Assembly: GCF_009928415.1 (NCBI RefSeq)
Contig: NZ_JAABNN010000008.1
Span: 1 to 64,000 of the forward strand
DNA from: Bacillus sp. USDA818B3_A
Lineage (GTDB): Bacteria > Bacillota > Bacilli > Bacillales > Cytobacillaceae
Direction of reading: 5' to 3'
DNA length: 64,000 nt
The notes under the pieces are model-generated. The model did no database searches, had not been told where the DNA came from, and worked only from the letters and a program-made list of their open reading frames with translations. A program made the translations under genes and the position numbers. Positions 47,160 through 55,135 of the stretch are shown here, in pieces; position 1 is the first letter of the stretch; every line of letters starts with the position of its first letter.

Positions 47160-47208
47160 AAATAAAGGATAAAACAGAGGAGTTTTCCCCTGTTTCATCC
47201 TTTATTTT
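47160..47208 (-). terminator. Terminator overlapping the 3' end of ytxK
   Basis: AAATAAAGGATgAAACAGGGG...CTCtGTTTtATCCTTTATTT long hairpin on the minus strand. Its upstream arm covers the last ytxK codons and the TGA. Confidence 0.75.
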
Positions 47209-48178
47209 CCCGAAACCAATTATCCATTTTTCTTAATATTTTATCCATCTCATAGGCATTTGAAAGGTTTGGCAAATTAACGAGCAGTGCTTCTTTTGGC
47301 TGCTTGATATCTTCACCTTTTTTTTGTAAAACCAAAATGCTTTTGGCTGAACTTTTATTTTTAAAGATACTAGTTGGAAGCTGAAGCAACCCTTGGATAT
47401 AAACATGTTCCTTCATGTACTCATTGAGTTGTGCCGCTTGCTCGCTCTCAAACAGACTATTTGGAACTAAGAGGAACAGGTAACCTCCAGAATTTGTATG
47501 CCGGACACTCTGTTCAATAAACAAATGATGGGCATAAGAATGACCGTTCTCAGATTTCAACTGGTAATCAGCAGCTCTGAGATCATTTGGATAATATCCA
47601 ACAGGTAAGTCAGCAATAACTGCATCGACAGACTCTATAAACAAAGCCTCAAGACTGTCTTGGTTAAAGAATTGAATCGGATGTCCCTGCAGGTTTGCAT
47701 TAACATAAGCAAGCTTAATGAGGATATCGTCAATCTCGACACCAATCGAGGTAATTTCCTTTTTGGAATGATTGATGACCGTTGTTAAAAGATTACCTGT
47801 ACCCACAGCAGGATCAAGAAGTCGGAAGGATGGTTTATTCATAAATTTTTCAACCAAATAACCAACAAGCATACCTACAGAGTCAGGAGTCATTTGGTGG
47901 TTTGGCTGTACATTTTCCTTCATTCCTTTTAAAATCACTAACTGAAAGGCTTTGCGCAAGTCTTCGTTAGAAAAATGATCTAAACTAAGCTCGCTATATT
48001 GCTTTTTAAGCCTCTTAACGGTCAACTCACTTAATTCTTCCTGGAGTATCGCACCCTGAAATAGATTTTCGCCAGTATCAGCAAGTGCCTCAAGATAACT
48101 GCAGGCTAATTCTTCTTGTAAAATAAGGGCGGTCTCATTAAATAATGTAAATAACTGTTCAACTGGAGAAATATTCAT
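47195..48178 (-). CDS. ytxK: Class I SAM-dependent methyltransferase YtxK
   Basis: 327 residues. An N-terminal helical part is followed by an N6-adenine-methylase-like Rossmann domain: MTPDSVGMLVGYLVE, SAM motif LLDPAVGTGNLL (about residues 119-130), IGVEIDD, and the catalytic-loop position reading DLPVGYYP where DNA methylases have NPPY. The Asp for Asn change hints at a different target or mechanism. The B. subtilis homologue is YtxK, found beside ackA and tpx; its substrate is unknown to me. Confidence 0.9.
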   Translation of the reverse strand: MNISPVEQLFTLFNETALILQEELACSYLEALADTGENLFQGAILQEELSELTVKRLKKQYSELSLDHFSNEDLRKAFQLVILKGMKENVQPNHQMTPDSVGMLVGYLVEKFMNKPSFRLLDPAVGTGNLLTTVINHSKKEITSIGVEIDDILIKLAYVNANLQGHPIQFFNQDSLEALFIESVDAVIADLPVGYYPNDLRAADYQLKSENGHSYAHHLFIEQSVRHTNSGGYLFLLVPNSLFESEQAAQLNEYMKEHVYIQGLLQLPTSIFKNKSSAKSILVLQKKGEDIKQPKEALLVNLPNLSNAYEMDKILRKMDNWFRENKG

Positions 48179-48239
48179 TGTTTCCCTCCATTACTAAATT
48201 TCCCTTATTCATTTTATACGAGTATCTATTTTTTAAACA

Positions 48240-48278
48240 AGTAAAAGGCCTCAGGTTGGATGCCTGAGACCTTTTACA
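48240..48278 (-). terminator. tpx terminator
   Basis: GTAAAAGGTCTCAGG...CCTGAGGCCTTTTAC stem with T-rich tail on the minus strand, separated from tpx by a collapsed repeat copy. Confidence 0.8.
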
Positions 48279-48282
48279 AAAT

Positions 48283-48323
48283 TGTCCAGCTCGAGGGACT
48301 GGGCAAGGAGCGCTTTCGCTTTT
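48283..48323 (+). repeat. Minimal copy of the palindromic intergenic repeat
   Basis: TGTCCAGCTCGAGGGAC, then GGGCAAGGAGCGCTTTCGC and TTTT, corresponding to both inverse-orientation ends of the longer copies with nearly the whole interior lost. Confidence 0.65.
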
Positions 48324-48327
48324 CTAT

Positions 48328-48828
48328 TTATTTCGCGCTTTTAGCTGCTTCAAGCGCTGCTTCATAGTTAGGGTGATTCGTTGCTTCACTCACATATTCT
48401 ACGTATACCACAGTATCAGTTGAATCTACTACGAATACCGCACGAGTTAATAGTCTTAACTCTTGGATAGCCACCCCATAAGCCTCACCAAAAGAAAGGT
48501 CACGATGGTCTGAAAGCGTTTGAACGTTTTCAATTCCTGCTGCAGCACACCAGCGTTTTTGAGCGAATGGAAGGTCCACGCTTACTGTTAGAATTTTTAC
48601 ATTTCCTAAGGAGTTAGCTTCTTCATTGAAACGGCGTGTTTCTGCATCACAAACACCTGTATCCAAAGATGGTACTGCTGAAATTAGGCGAACCTGACCC
48701 TTTGTATCATTTAGAGTCACTTCTGATAAGTCATTGGCAAGAACAGTGAAATTAGGGGCCTTATCGCCGACCTTCACTTCATTACCAAGTAATGTAATTT
48801 GATTTCCTTTAAATGTTACATTTGCCAT
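48328..48828 (-). CDS. tpx: Thiol peroxidase
   Basis: Atypical 2-Cys peroxiredoxin reducing hydrogen peroxide and lipid hydroperoxides with thioredoxin. 166 residues: peroxidatic Cys60 in [15 protein letters not shown], resolving Cys94 in KRWCAAAG, and [10 protein letters not shown] near the N-terminus. Start ATG follows AGGAGG. Single-gene unit. Confidence 0.96.
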   Translation of the reverse strand: MANVTFKGNQITLLGNEVKVGDKAPNFTVLANDLSEVTLNDTKGQVRLISAVPSLDTGVCDAETRRFNEEANSLGNVKILTVSVDLPFAQKRWCAAAGIENVQTLSDHRDLSFGEAYGVAIQELRLLTRAVFVVDSTDTVVYVEYVSEATNHPNYEAALEAAKSAK

Positions 48829-48986
48829 TCTCTACATCCTCCTTTGTTGTATTAAAGCCATGTTTAAAAATGCCAGACTTTAATTATGTACAGTGTAAAT
48901 ATATCTTTTCAAAACTATTTTTGCAATTATTTGAACTAAGAAATACTTTGAAAGTTTTCAAATCTAATTTATAAGTGATGCAAAAG

Positions 48987-49030
48987 AAAAAGTTAATCTT
49001 CCCGGCTAAAGGGAGATTAACTTTTTTTTC
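48987..49030 (-). terminator. ytfI-ytfJ terminator
   Basis: AAAAAGTTAATCTCCC...GGGAGATTAACTTTTT stem, with A/T runs, beginning at the ytfJ stop. Confidence 0.8.
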
Positions 49031-49496
49031 AAAATTCAAGATCTACTTTTGGCTGTTGCTGCTGTTGTTGGGAGTGATCTTGTTGTACATTGGACTGCTG
49101 CTGTTTACCCTGATCTTTTTTCGAAAGCATTTGCTGGATTTTATCTACAGCTTGAGGGGCAAGTTCTAAAATTTTCTCGTATAAATGGGTGCTTTCGTCT
49201 AAATGAAGCATTTTAACCCCTTGAGAATTAACAATTAAAAAAGCAATTGGAGTAATGGAGACACCGCCGCCGCTACCGCCGCCAAACGGAAGTTTAGGCT
49301 GTCCCTCTTTTTGCCCGCTATCGAGTTTGAACTCACTTCCTCCTGCTGCAAATCCAAAACCAACCTTAGATACTGTTAAAATTACACTTCCGTCAGGGGT
49401 TTCTACCGGATCACCTATAATCGTATTAACATCAATCATTTCTTTTAAGCTTTCCATTGCGGTTGTCATCAAACCTTGAATTGGATGATCAGACAT
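49029..49496 (-). CDS. ytfJ: Sporulation protein YtfJ (GerW family)
   Basis: 155 residues. The GerW/YtfJ domain (HPIQGLMTTAMESLKEMIDVNTIIGDPVETPDGSVILTVSKVGFGFAAGG, then FGGGSGGGVSITPIAFLIV) is complete. The tail is rich in Gln (QQQSNVQQ and a run of six Q) and ends KVDLEF. In B. subtilis YtfJ is a forespore protein involved in germination with nutrient germinants. It lies 15 bp behind ytfI, an established pair. Confidence 0.93.
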   Translation of the reverse strand: MSDHPIQGLMTTAMESLKEMIDVNTIIGDPVETPDGSVILTVSKVGFGFAAGGSEFKLDSGQKEGQPKLPFGGGSGGGVSITPIAFLIVNSQGVKMLHLDESTHLYEKILELAPQAVDKIQQMLSKKDQGKQQQSNVQQDHSQQQQQQPKVDLEF

Positions 49497-49511
49497 AGGT
49501 TTATTCCTCCT

Positions 49512-50207
49512 CTATGAAACGGATTTAGTTTTTTCATCCCGGAAATCTTTACTGCTATTTTGGCGAGGTTTCCCGCCCTTCCAGAATTTAATCAGCTTTA
49601 ATCCTGCGAGAATAGCATGCCCGATTCGGAACTGAAACATACATGTGAGTTTAGTATGGATGACGGACGCCTGGAAATGCGGAGTGACTGATAATTGGGG
49701 TGTTTTTTTCAATCTCATATAATGGCTTAAAACACCAATGACCCCTCCCTTAATAGACCACAAAGCTCCAGTCATCATACCAGTATGAGCAGCATCACCA
49801 ACTCCTATTAAGGTGTGCCATTCAAAGTTTTTTATCGTTATTTTTTGTAAAAACTTTTTCACTATGACATTCATACCAAAAACCTTATGAAGCAGGTCTT
49901 TTGAGTTTTGAAGCCTCGTCAAAAAATCTTCTTTGGTTACTTGTTTCACTTCCGTTTCAACATCCTCACCAGGGGACTCGCCCATATAGGAAGAACCTTT
50001 CACGACAACACTTGGAGAGTCATCATCCACCTTAATTAAAGGAATTTTTATATTGTATTTGATAAGTCCAAAAAATACCCGTAACTGGATCTTTAAATCA
50101 TCATTATCATTGAGGTGAGAATAATAAATATAGATTGTCAACTTTGTAAAAATAATTAATAGTAAAAAGAAAAATATAATGAGCAATACCAGAAACAGCC
50201 AAAACAT
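49512..50207 (-). CDS. ytfI: DUF2953 membrane-anchored protein YtfI
   Basis: 231 residues: one N-terminal membrane segment (FWLFLVLLIIFFFLLLIIFTKL), a beta-rich region (LKIQLRVFFGLIKYNIKIPLIKVD), then an amphipathic C-terminal part (HTGMMTGALWSIKGGVIGVLSHYMRL, PQLSVTPHFQASVIHTKLTCMFQFRIGHAILAGLKL). This is the DUF2953/YtfI profile, and it precedes ytfJ. Its function is unknown but the link suggests a sporulation role. Confidence 0.88.
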   Translation of the reverse strand: MFWLFLVLLIIFFFLLLIIFTKLTIYIYYSHLNDNDDLKIQLRVFFGLIKYNIKIPLIKVDDDSPSVVVKGSSYMGESPGEDVETEVKQVTKEDFLTRLQNSKDLLHKVFGMNVIVKKFLQKITIKNFEWHTLIGVGDAAHTGMMTGALWSIKGGVIGVLSHYMRLKKTPQLSVTPHFQASVIHTKLTCMFQFRIGHAILAGLKLIKFWKGGKPRQNSSKDFRDEKTKSVS

Positions 50208-50422
50208 ATTCTCACATCCTCTCAGCCCATTATTATTTGCTATTATCCAAAAAATAAACCTTGCATTCAGATGTTAAATAGATTAACGAATTGGATCCTA
50301 CAATTGGCAGCCTAATGGCTCTTCTTTTATATTATTTCTAAAAAATGCTAAACTTAATTTAGACATTTTAAAATTCTGCAGAAGATATTTTATCAACATC
50401 ACATCTTACAGGGGGATAGGAA

Positions 50423-51232
50423 ATGGATAATAGACGAAATATTTATTTTTATCACAAACGGGATGCAGATTTACTAATAAAATTAGCACCCCTGCAGGAA
50501 CTGGCCAGACGTTACGATTTTACGATTGTTGAAGATTATAGGAAGGCTAATATTATTGCCAGTGTCGGTGATGATGGAACCTTTTTACAAGCAGTCAGGA
50601 AAACAGGATTCCGTGATGACTGCCTCTATATGGGGATCTCGGTATTGGATAGTTTAAGTATGTATTGTGATTTCCGTATTAGTGATACAGCGAAAATGAT
50701 TGAAGTCATCACCTCGAACACGAACACTCAATTAAAAGTCCGGCGTTATCCCACGATTGATGTAACAGTGGATGGGCAAGGTACGTTCCGTTGTTTGAAT
50801 GAATTCAGTATTAGGTCAGCTATCATTAAGACACTAACGGTCGATGTATTTATTGATCAGTTACATCTTGAAACCTTCCGTGGAGACGGTTTAATTGTCG
50901 CCACCCCAACCGGCAGTACGGCCTATAATAAATCAGTCAATGGTTCGATTGTTGACCCGCTGCTCTCCTGTATGCAAGTAAGTGAGGTGGCTTCTGTTAA
51001 TACCAATCAGTATCGGACCCTCGGCGCTTCGTTTATTGTTGGCAGTGAACGTTTACTTACCTTAAAAGTAGCCTCAGAAGGAAATGACCAGCCGACAATG
51101 GGAATGGATAACGAGGCCTTAAGCATCCGCCATGTAGAGACCATTCAAATTAAAATCAGCGATCAAAAAATAAAAACACTAAAATTAAAAGATAACTCTT
51201 TTTGGGATAAAGTGAAGCGAACTTTCCTATAA
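50423..51232 (+). CDS. nadF2: NAD kinase (second paralogue)
   Basis: Phosphorylates NAD to NADP. 269 residues with the family's second motif intact (FRGDGLIVATPTGSTAYNKSVNGSIVDPLL) and the C-terminal MDNEALSIRHVETIQIKI. The first motif, normally GGDGTFL, reads GDDGTFL (residues 49-55): the metal/ATP Asp is present but the preceding Gly is Asp. The sequence is otherwise close to B. subtilis YtdI (NadF2/PpnKB), including the last 14 residues. ATG follows AGGGGGA. Convergent with rarD across a shared terminator. Confidence 0.9.
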   Translation: MDNRRNIYFYHKRDADLLIKLAPLQELARRYDFTIVEDYRKANIIASVGDDGTFLQAVRKTGFRDDCLYMGISVLDSLSMYCDFRISDTAKMIEVITSNTNTQLKVRRYPTIDVTVDGQGTFRCLNEFSIRSAIIKTLTVDVFIDQLHLETFRGDGLIVATPTGSTAYNKSVNGSIVDPLLSCMQVSEVASVNTNQYRTLGASFIVGSERLLTLKVASEGNDQPTMGMDNEALSIRHVETIQIKISDQKIKTLKLKDNSFWDKVKRTFL

Positions 51233-51273
51233 CAAAAACCCCCTTTCCAATGATGGCTAAGGGGGTTTTTGTT
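51231..51273. terminator. Shared terminator of nadF2 and rarD
   Basis: AACAAAAACCCCCTT...AAGGGGGTTTTTGTT is symmetric and touches both stop codons, so it serves both convergent genes. Confidence 0.9.
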
Positions 51274-52204
51274 ATAGTGCAGCTCTATTTTCCTTTTCAA
51301 GCTTTACCGCTCTTTGGGTAAATAGTTTAGTTTTTGAAAGAGAATAAATGGCTAACGCTGACCAAATAAACGCAAATGATAATAATTGTATTTTAGAAAA
51401 GTGCTCTTGATAAACAAAAACTCCTAAGATTAGTGTTAACGTTGGAGAAATATACTGCAGGAAGCCAAGCAGTGACAAGGGTATCTTTTGTGCTCCTTTT
51501 GCAAAGTATAGCAGCGGCAGAGCGGTGGCCGCACCTGCACCCATTAATAATAAATCTGTTCCCCAGCTCTCCGCAAACAGTGAATTACCCCCATTGAAAA
51601 ATAAGGAAACCATATAAATACCAGCCACTGGGGCCAGAACCATTGTTTCTAATGTCAAACCAACTGAGGATTCTACATTGATTAGCTTCTTTACAAGCCC
51701 ATATAAGCCAAAGGATAAGGCCAGAGTAATCGCAATCCACGGAAACACACCATGAGAAATGGTGATAATGCCTACTCCAATAGCAGCCAATATAAAAGAA
51801 ACAAGTTGTGCAGCCGCTAATTTTTCCTTAAGAACAATAATTCCTAACAAAATACTTATCAAAGGATTAATATAATATCCAAGACTCGCCTCAATCATAT
51901 GACCGCTATTGACAGCCCAAATATAGACAAACCAATTCACACTTATTAATAATGATGCAACTGTGAGAGCCATCATTTGCTTCTTATTTTCCGCAAACCC
52001 TTTTAAGGTCCGAATAAATAACCCCCACTTTTTTGTGACAATCAATACAAGCACCATAAAAATAAATGACCAAAAAATCCGATTAGCCAGAATCTCTTTT
52101 GCATTTACACTCTCTAAAAACTTCCAATATACTGGCAGCAGCCCCCAAAGGAAATAAGAAAAGCCTGCATAGATCGACCCCGTCCTTGTATCTGTGTTTT
52201 TCAT
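51272..52204 (-). CDS. rarD: RarD-type EamA family permease
   Basis: 310 residues with ten hydrophobic segments in two EamA halves. The start (GSIYAGFSYFLWGLLPVYWKFLESVNAKEILANRIFWSF) is the RarD subfamily signature. Further marks are IEASLGYYINPLISILLGIIVLKEKL and LGFLQYISPTLTLILGVFVYQEHF. RarD proteins are putative transporters with no firmly known substrate. Inner-membrane location. Confidence 0.9.
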   Translation of the reverse strand: MKNTDTRTGSIYAGFSYFLWGLLPVYWKFLESVNAKEILANRIFWSFIFMVLVLIVTKKWGLFIRTLKGFAENKKQMMALTVASLLISVNWFVYIWAVNSGHMIEASLGYYINPLISILLGIIVLKEKLAAAQLVSFILAAIGVGIITISHGVFPWIAITLALSFGLYGLVKKLINVESSVGLTLETMVLAPVAGIYMVSLFFNGGNSLFAESWGTDLLLMGAGAATALPLLYFAKGAQKIPLSLLGFLQYISPTLTLILGVFVYQEHFSKIQLLSFAFIWSALAIYSLSKTKLFTQRAVKLEKENRAAL

Positions 52205-52321
52205 CTGTTTCCCGATCCCCTTAATGTTTCTGTTTTCGAAATACTCTTTATTATACCTCTAAAATTAGAAATTAGAAGAGTCTTTTTCCTCACCATTATT
52301 TTACAGTTCAATCAAAATAAA

Positions 52322-52352
52322 AGAGAGCGGGAGGTAAACTCCACACTCTCTG
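52322..52352 (-). terminator. SASP gene terminator
   Basis: Minus-strand GAGAGTGTGGAG...CTCCCGCTCTC imperfect stem followed by TTTTATTTTG. Confidence 0.65.
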
Positions 52353-52373
52353 TAGCCATCTTATTCAATTTGA

Positions 52374-52577
52374 TTAACGAGAAAATCCGCCGCCTAATTG
52401 TTGTTCAGCCATAGAAACTAGACGCTTAGTGATTTCACCACCAACAGAACCGTTAGCACGTGAAGTAGTGTCAGCACCAAGATTTACACCAAATTCTTGA
52501 GCAATTTCATATTTCATTTGATCAAGAGCTTGTTCAACACCAGGAACTAATAAGTTGTTTGAGTTGTTGCTTGCCAT
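52374..52577 (-). CDS. Alpha/beta-type small acid-soluble spore protein
   Basis: 67 residues; coats and protects forespore DNA and is degraded by Gpr protease on germination. The conserved blocks are complete: [21 protein letters not shown] with the Gpr cleavage region, [22 protein letters not shown] and a C-terminal [18 protein letters not shown] gives a strong ribosome binding site. A sigma-G-like promoter stands upstream. The Ssp letter within the alpha/beta family cannot be fixed by sequence alone. Confidence 0.97.
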   Translation of the reverse strand: MASNNSNNLLVPGVEQALDQMKYEIAQEFGVNLGADTTSRANGSVGGEITKRLVSMAEQQLGGGFSR

Positions 52578-52600
52578 GTGATATCACCTCCTTGTGAGTA

Positions 52601-52630
52601 TAGAATGTGTAGAAATGATAAAGTTCATTC
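52601..52630 (-). promoter_or_regulatory. Sigma-G/F-type promoter of the SASP gene
   Basis: Minus strand: -35 GAATGAA (52624-52630) and -10 CATTCTA (52601-52607), spaced 16 bp. These fit GHATRHT and CATNHTA with one deviation, the forespore promoter type expected for SASP genes. Confidence 0.7.
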
Positions 52631-52676
52631 TATAAACCAACTGGTAAATATTCACAAAAAATTCACATTTCCTTAA

Positions 52677-53879
52677 TTAAAATAATGAATCAAATTCCAA
52701 CTCATCATCAGGTTGAATCACGAGGGTTTCAACCTCTTGAACGGCTTCTTTTATAAGTGGATCAAAGTCAAGATAACTTTCATAATGGTTCACTTTATCC
52801 CGGCGCGGCTTTGTCTTTGGGGAAGCTGGCACAAAGATGGTACAGCAATCCTCAAATGGACGGTTTGAAATTTCAAGCGTATCAATTTCATGCGCGATTT
52901 TGATTATATCGGTTTTATCCATTGTAATCAAAGGACGGAGAATGGGAGTGTTGGTAACCTCGTTAATTGTAAACATGCTCTCTAACGTTTGACTTGCCAC
53001 CTGACCAAGACTTTCACCGGTAATAATCGCAAGTGCCTCTTGCTTATCCCTAATTTCATCAGCAATCCTTAGCATCAATCTTCTCGTAGTTGTCATTGTA
53101 TAGTTTTCAGGTATCTGTTCACGGATCGCCTGTTGAATATCTGTAAAATGTACAATATGAAGCTTGATTGCACTACCATAGGATTGAGCAAGCTTTTTAG
53201 TTAAGTCGACCACTTTCTCTTTTGAACGCTCACTAGTGAATGGAGGACTGAAGAAATGAATCGCCTCTATCTCCAAGCCGCGTTTCATCGCCATGTACCC
53301 GGCAACAGGGCTGTCGATTCCTCCTGACAGCATCAGCATCGCTTTTCCGGCAGATCCGCTAGGCATGCCGCCCGCCCCAGGAATCATCTCACATGACAAA
53401 TAGATGGCTTCTTCTCTTACTTCAATTCTTAAATTAATATCTGGATTCTTTACATCTACACGCAGACCAGCTATATTCTCCAGTAAAAAGCCGCCAACGG
53501 TTCTGTTGATTCCATCTGTATTCAACTCAAACTTTTTATCGGACCGTTTTGGGGTTACTTTAAACGTTTGCCCTTCCTTAAAGAGTGAGTTTACCAATTG
53601 CAAAGAGGACTGCTTGAGTGCCTCTATATCCCGCTCTACCTTAACCGCCGGGCTAAAGGATTGAATCCCAAATATATGTTTTAGTTTTTCTATAATTTCT
53701 ATTCCATTTTCTCCATTTAATAAAACATACATCCGATCCCGGCTGGCCTGTACTTTAATGTTTGGAAAATCTTTTAGGGAATGAATAACACTTCTTTTTA
53801 ACTTTTCGACAAACTTATGTCTATTACGTCCTTTGGTAGATATTTCTCCATATCGGATTAAAATGCGGTCATAATTCAT
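52677..53879 (-). CDS. thiI: tRNA 4-thiouridine synthase ThiI
   Basis: Puts sulfur into U8 of tRNA. 400 residues: ferredoxin-like and THUMP domains (residues 1-165) and a PP-loop ATPase with MLMLSGGIDSPVAGYM near 183-197, HFFSPPFTSERSKEKV and AIITGESLGQVASQT. It lacks the C-terminal rhodanese domain of the E. coli protein, as known for Bacillus. The cysteine desulfurase gene ends directly before its ATG, so the partner is supplied by the same operon. Confidence 0.96.
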   Translation of the reverse strand: MNYDRILIRYGEISTKGRNRHKFVEKLKRSVIHSLKDFPNIKVQASRDRMYVLLNGENGIEIIEKLKHIFGIQSFSPAVKVERDIEALKQSSLQLVNSLFKEGQTFKVTPKRSDKKFELNTDGINRTVGGFLLENIAGLRVDVKNPDINLRIEVREEAIYLSCEMIPGAGGMPSGSAGKAMLMLSGGIDSPVAGYMAMKRGLEIEAIHFFSPPFTSERSKEKVVDLTKKLAQSYGSAIKLHIVHFTDIQQAIREQIPENYTMTTTRRLMLRIADEIRDKQEALAIITGESLGQVASQTLESMFTINEVTNTPILRPLITMDKTDIIKIAHEIDTLEISNRPFEDCCTIFVPASPKTKPRRDKVNHYESYLDFDPLIKEAVQEVETLVIQPDDELEFDSLF

Positions 53880-55022
53880 TTAATTCCTAACCTTTCGTAG
53901 TTGATTGACTGTCTTTTTGATGGAAGTTAGAGCTGCTAACGCCTCTTCTTCTGTATTTTCAAACGAGAGGCTAATTCGAATCGAACGATCCGCCAGATCT
54001 TCCGGAACCCCCATGGCCAGCAATGTTTTACTTGGTGATTTCTTTTTGGATGAACAGGCACTGGTAGTCGATACAAACACACCTTCCTGTTCTAATGCAT
54101 GCAGGAATACTTCTGATTTCATTCCCTCTAGAGAAAAGTTTAAAATATGCGGGGCCGCCCCTTCTAACGGTGTATGAATAATGACACCCTCTAGATCTTC
54201 TAGGCCAACTCTTAGAATGGTTTGAATTTTTTTCAATCTCGTTATTCCGGTTTCACCTTTGGTGATGGTCATTCGGAGTGCTTTTGCCAAAGCGACGAAT
54301 CCCGCAACGTTTTCCGTACCACTCCGTAATTTCCGCTCTTGATTGCCGCCCGATAATAAGGGTGCAAGCCTTACTCCTTCTCGTATAAATAAGACGCCGG
54401 TCCCTTTTAAACCGTGGAATTTATGTGCCGAAAATGAACAAAAATCAATTCTGCTGTCATATATAGACAATGGCACTTTCCCAATGGCCTGAACGGAATC
54501 AACATGGAATAATACTGTTGGATATTTCTTCAGCACAGCTCCAATTTCAGCTATTGGCTGGATGGTCCCTACTTCATTATTAACCTGCATAATAGACACT
54601 AGTACCGTATCCGTGCGAATAGATTTTTCTACATCTTCTACAGAGACCCTTCCATTTTTGTCCACTGGCAAATAAGTGATTTCAAAACCTTCACCTGATA
54701 GCTGGCTCATTGCTTCTAGAACAGAAGCATGCTCGATACTTGTGGTAATGATATGGCGGCCTTTATTCTTGTTTATAAGAGCGGCCCCTTTAATTGCCAT
54801 ATTGTTACTCTCTGTACCGCCAGATGTAAAATATATTTCAGAGGATTTAACCTTTAATAGCCGGGCTGCCTGTTCCCTAGCCTGAGATAACAATTTTTCA
54901 GCCTGTCCTCCCAAACCATGCAAGGAGGAAGGATTTCCGAAATAGTCACTTGAAACCTTAAGAAATGAGTCTAATACTTCTTTGTATGGCTGCGTTGTTG
55001 CACTATTATCTAAATATATCAC
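53880..55022 (-). CDS. nifZ: Cysteine desulfurase NifZ (IscS-like, ThiI partner)
   Basis: PLP enzyme that extracts sulfur from cysteine. 380 residues: VIYLDNSATTQPYKEV, TTSIEHASVLEAM, VDSVQAIGKVPL, PLP lysine in SFSAHKFHGLKGTGVLFI, and the mobile loop STTSACSS with the persulfide Cys. In B. subtilis NifZ serves ThiI for 4-thiouridine. GTG 55022 is the start, since GGGGAGGAG lies eight bases before it. Adjacent to thiI with no gap. Confidence 0.94.
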   Translation of the reverse strand: MIYLDNSATTQPYKEVLDSFLKVSSDYFGNPSSLHGLGGQAEKLLSQAREQAARLLKVKSSEIYFTSGGTESNNMAIKGAALINKNKGRHIITTSIEHASVLEAMSQLSGEGFEITYLPVDKNGRVSVEDVEKSIRTDTVLVSIMQVNNEVGTIQPIAEIGAVLKKYPTVLFHVDSVQAIGKVPLSIYDSRIDFCSFSAHKFHGLKGTGVLFIREGVRLAPLLSGGNQERKLRSGTENVAGFVALAKALRMTITKGETGITRLKKIQTILRVGLEDLEGVIIHTPLEGAAPHILNFSLEGMKSEVFLHALEQEGVFVSTTSACSSKKKSPSKTLLAMGVPEDLADRSIRISLSFENTEEEALAALTSIKKTVNQLRKVRN

Positions 55023-55091
55023 GTTTGTCTCTCCTCCCCGCCCTGACACTTAACAAAAATAAATCTTACCATATTTCATTTATTTGAAAAA

Positions 55092-55131
55092 GAAAAACCG
55101 ATTCTTGCCTAATGGCTGAATCGGTTTTTTA
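55092..55131 (-). terminator. ezrA terminator
   Basis: AAAAACCGATTC...GAATCGGTTTTTT stem with T-run on the minus strand, just behind ezrA. It separates ezrA from the nifZ-thiI operon. Confidence 0.9.
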
Positions 55132-55135
55132 GGAT

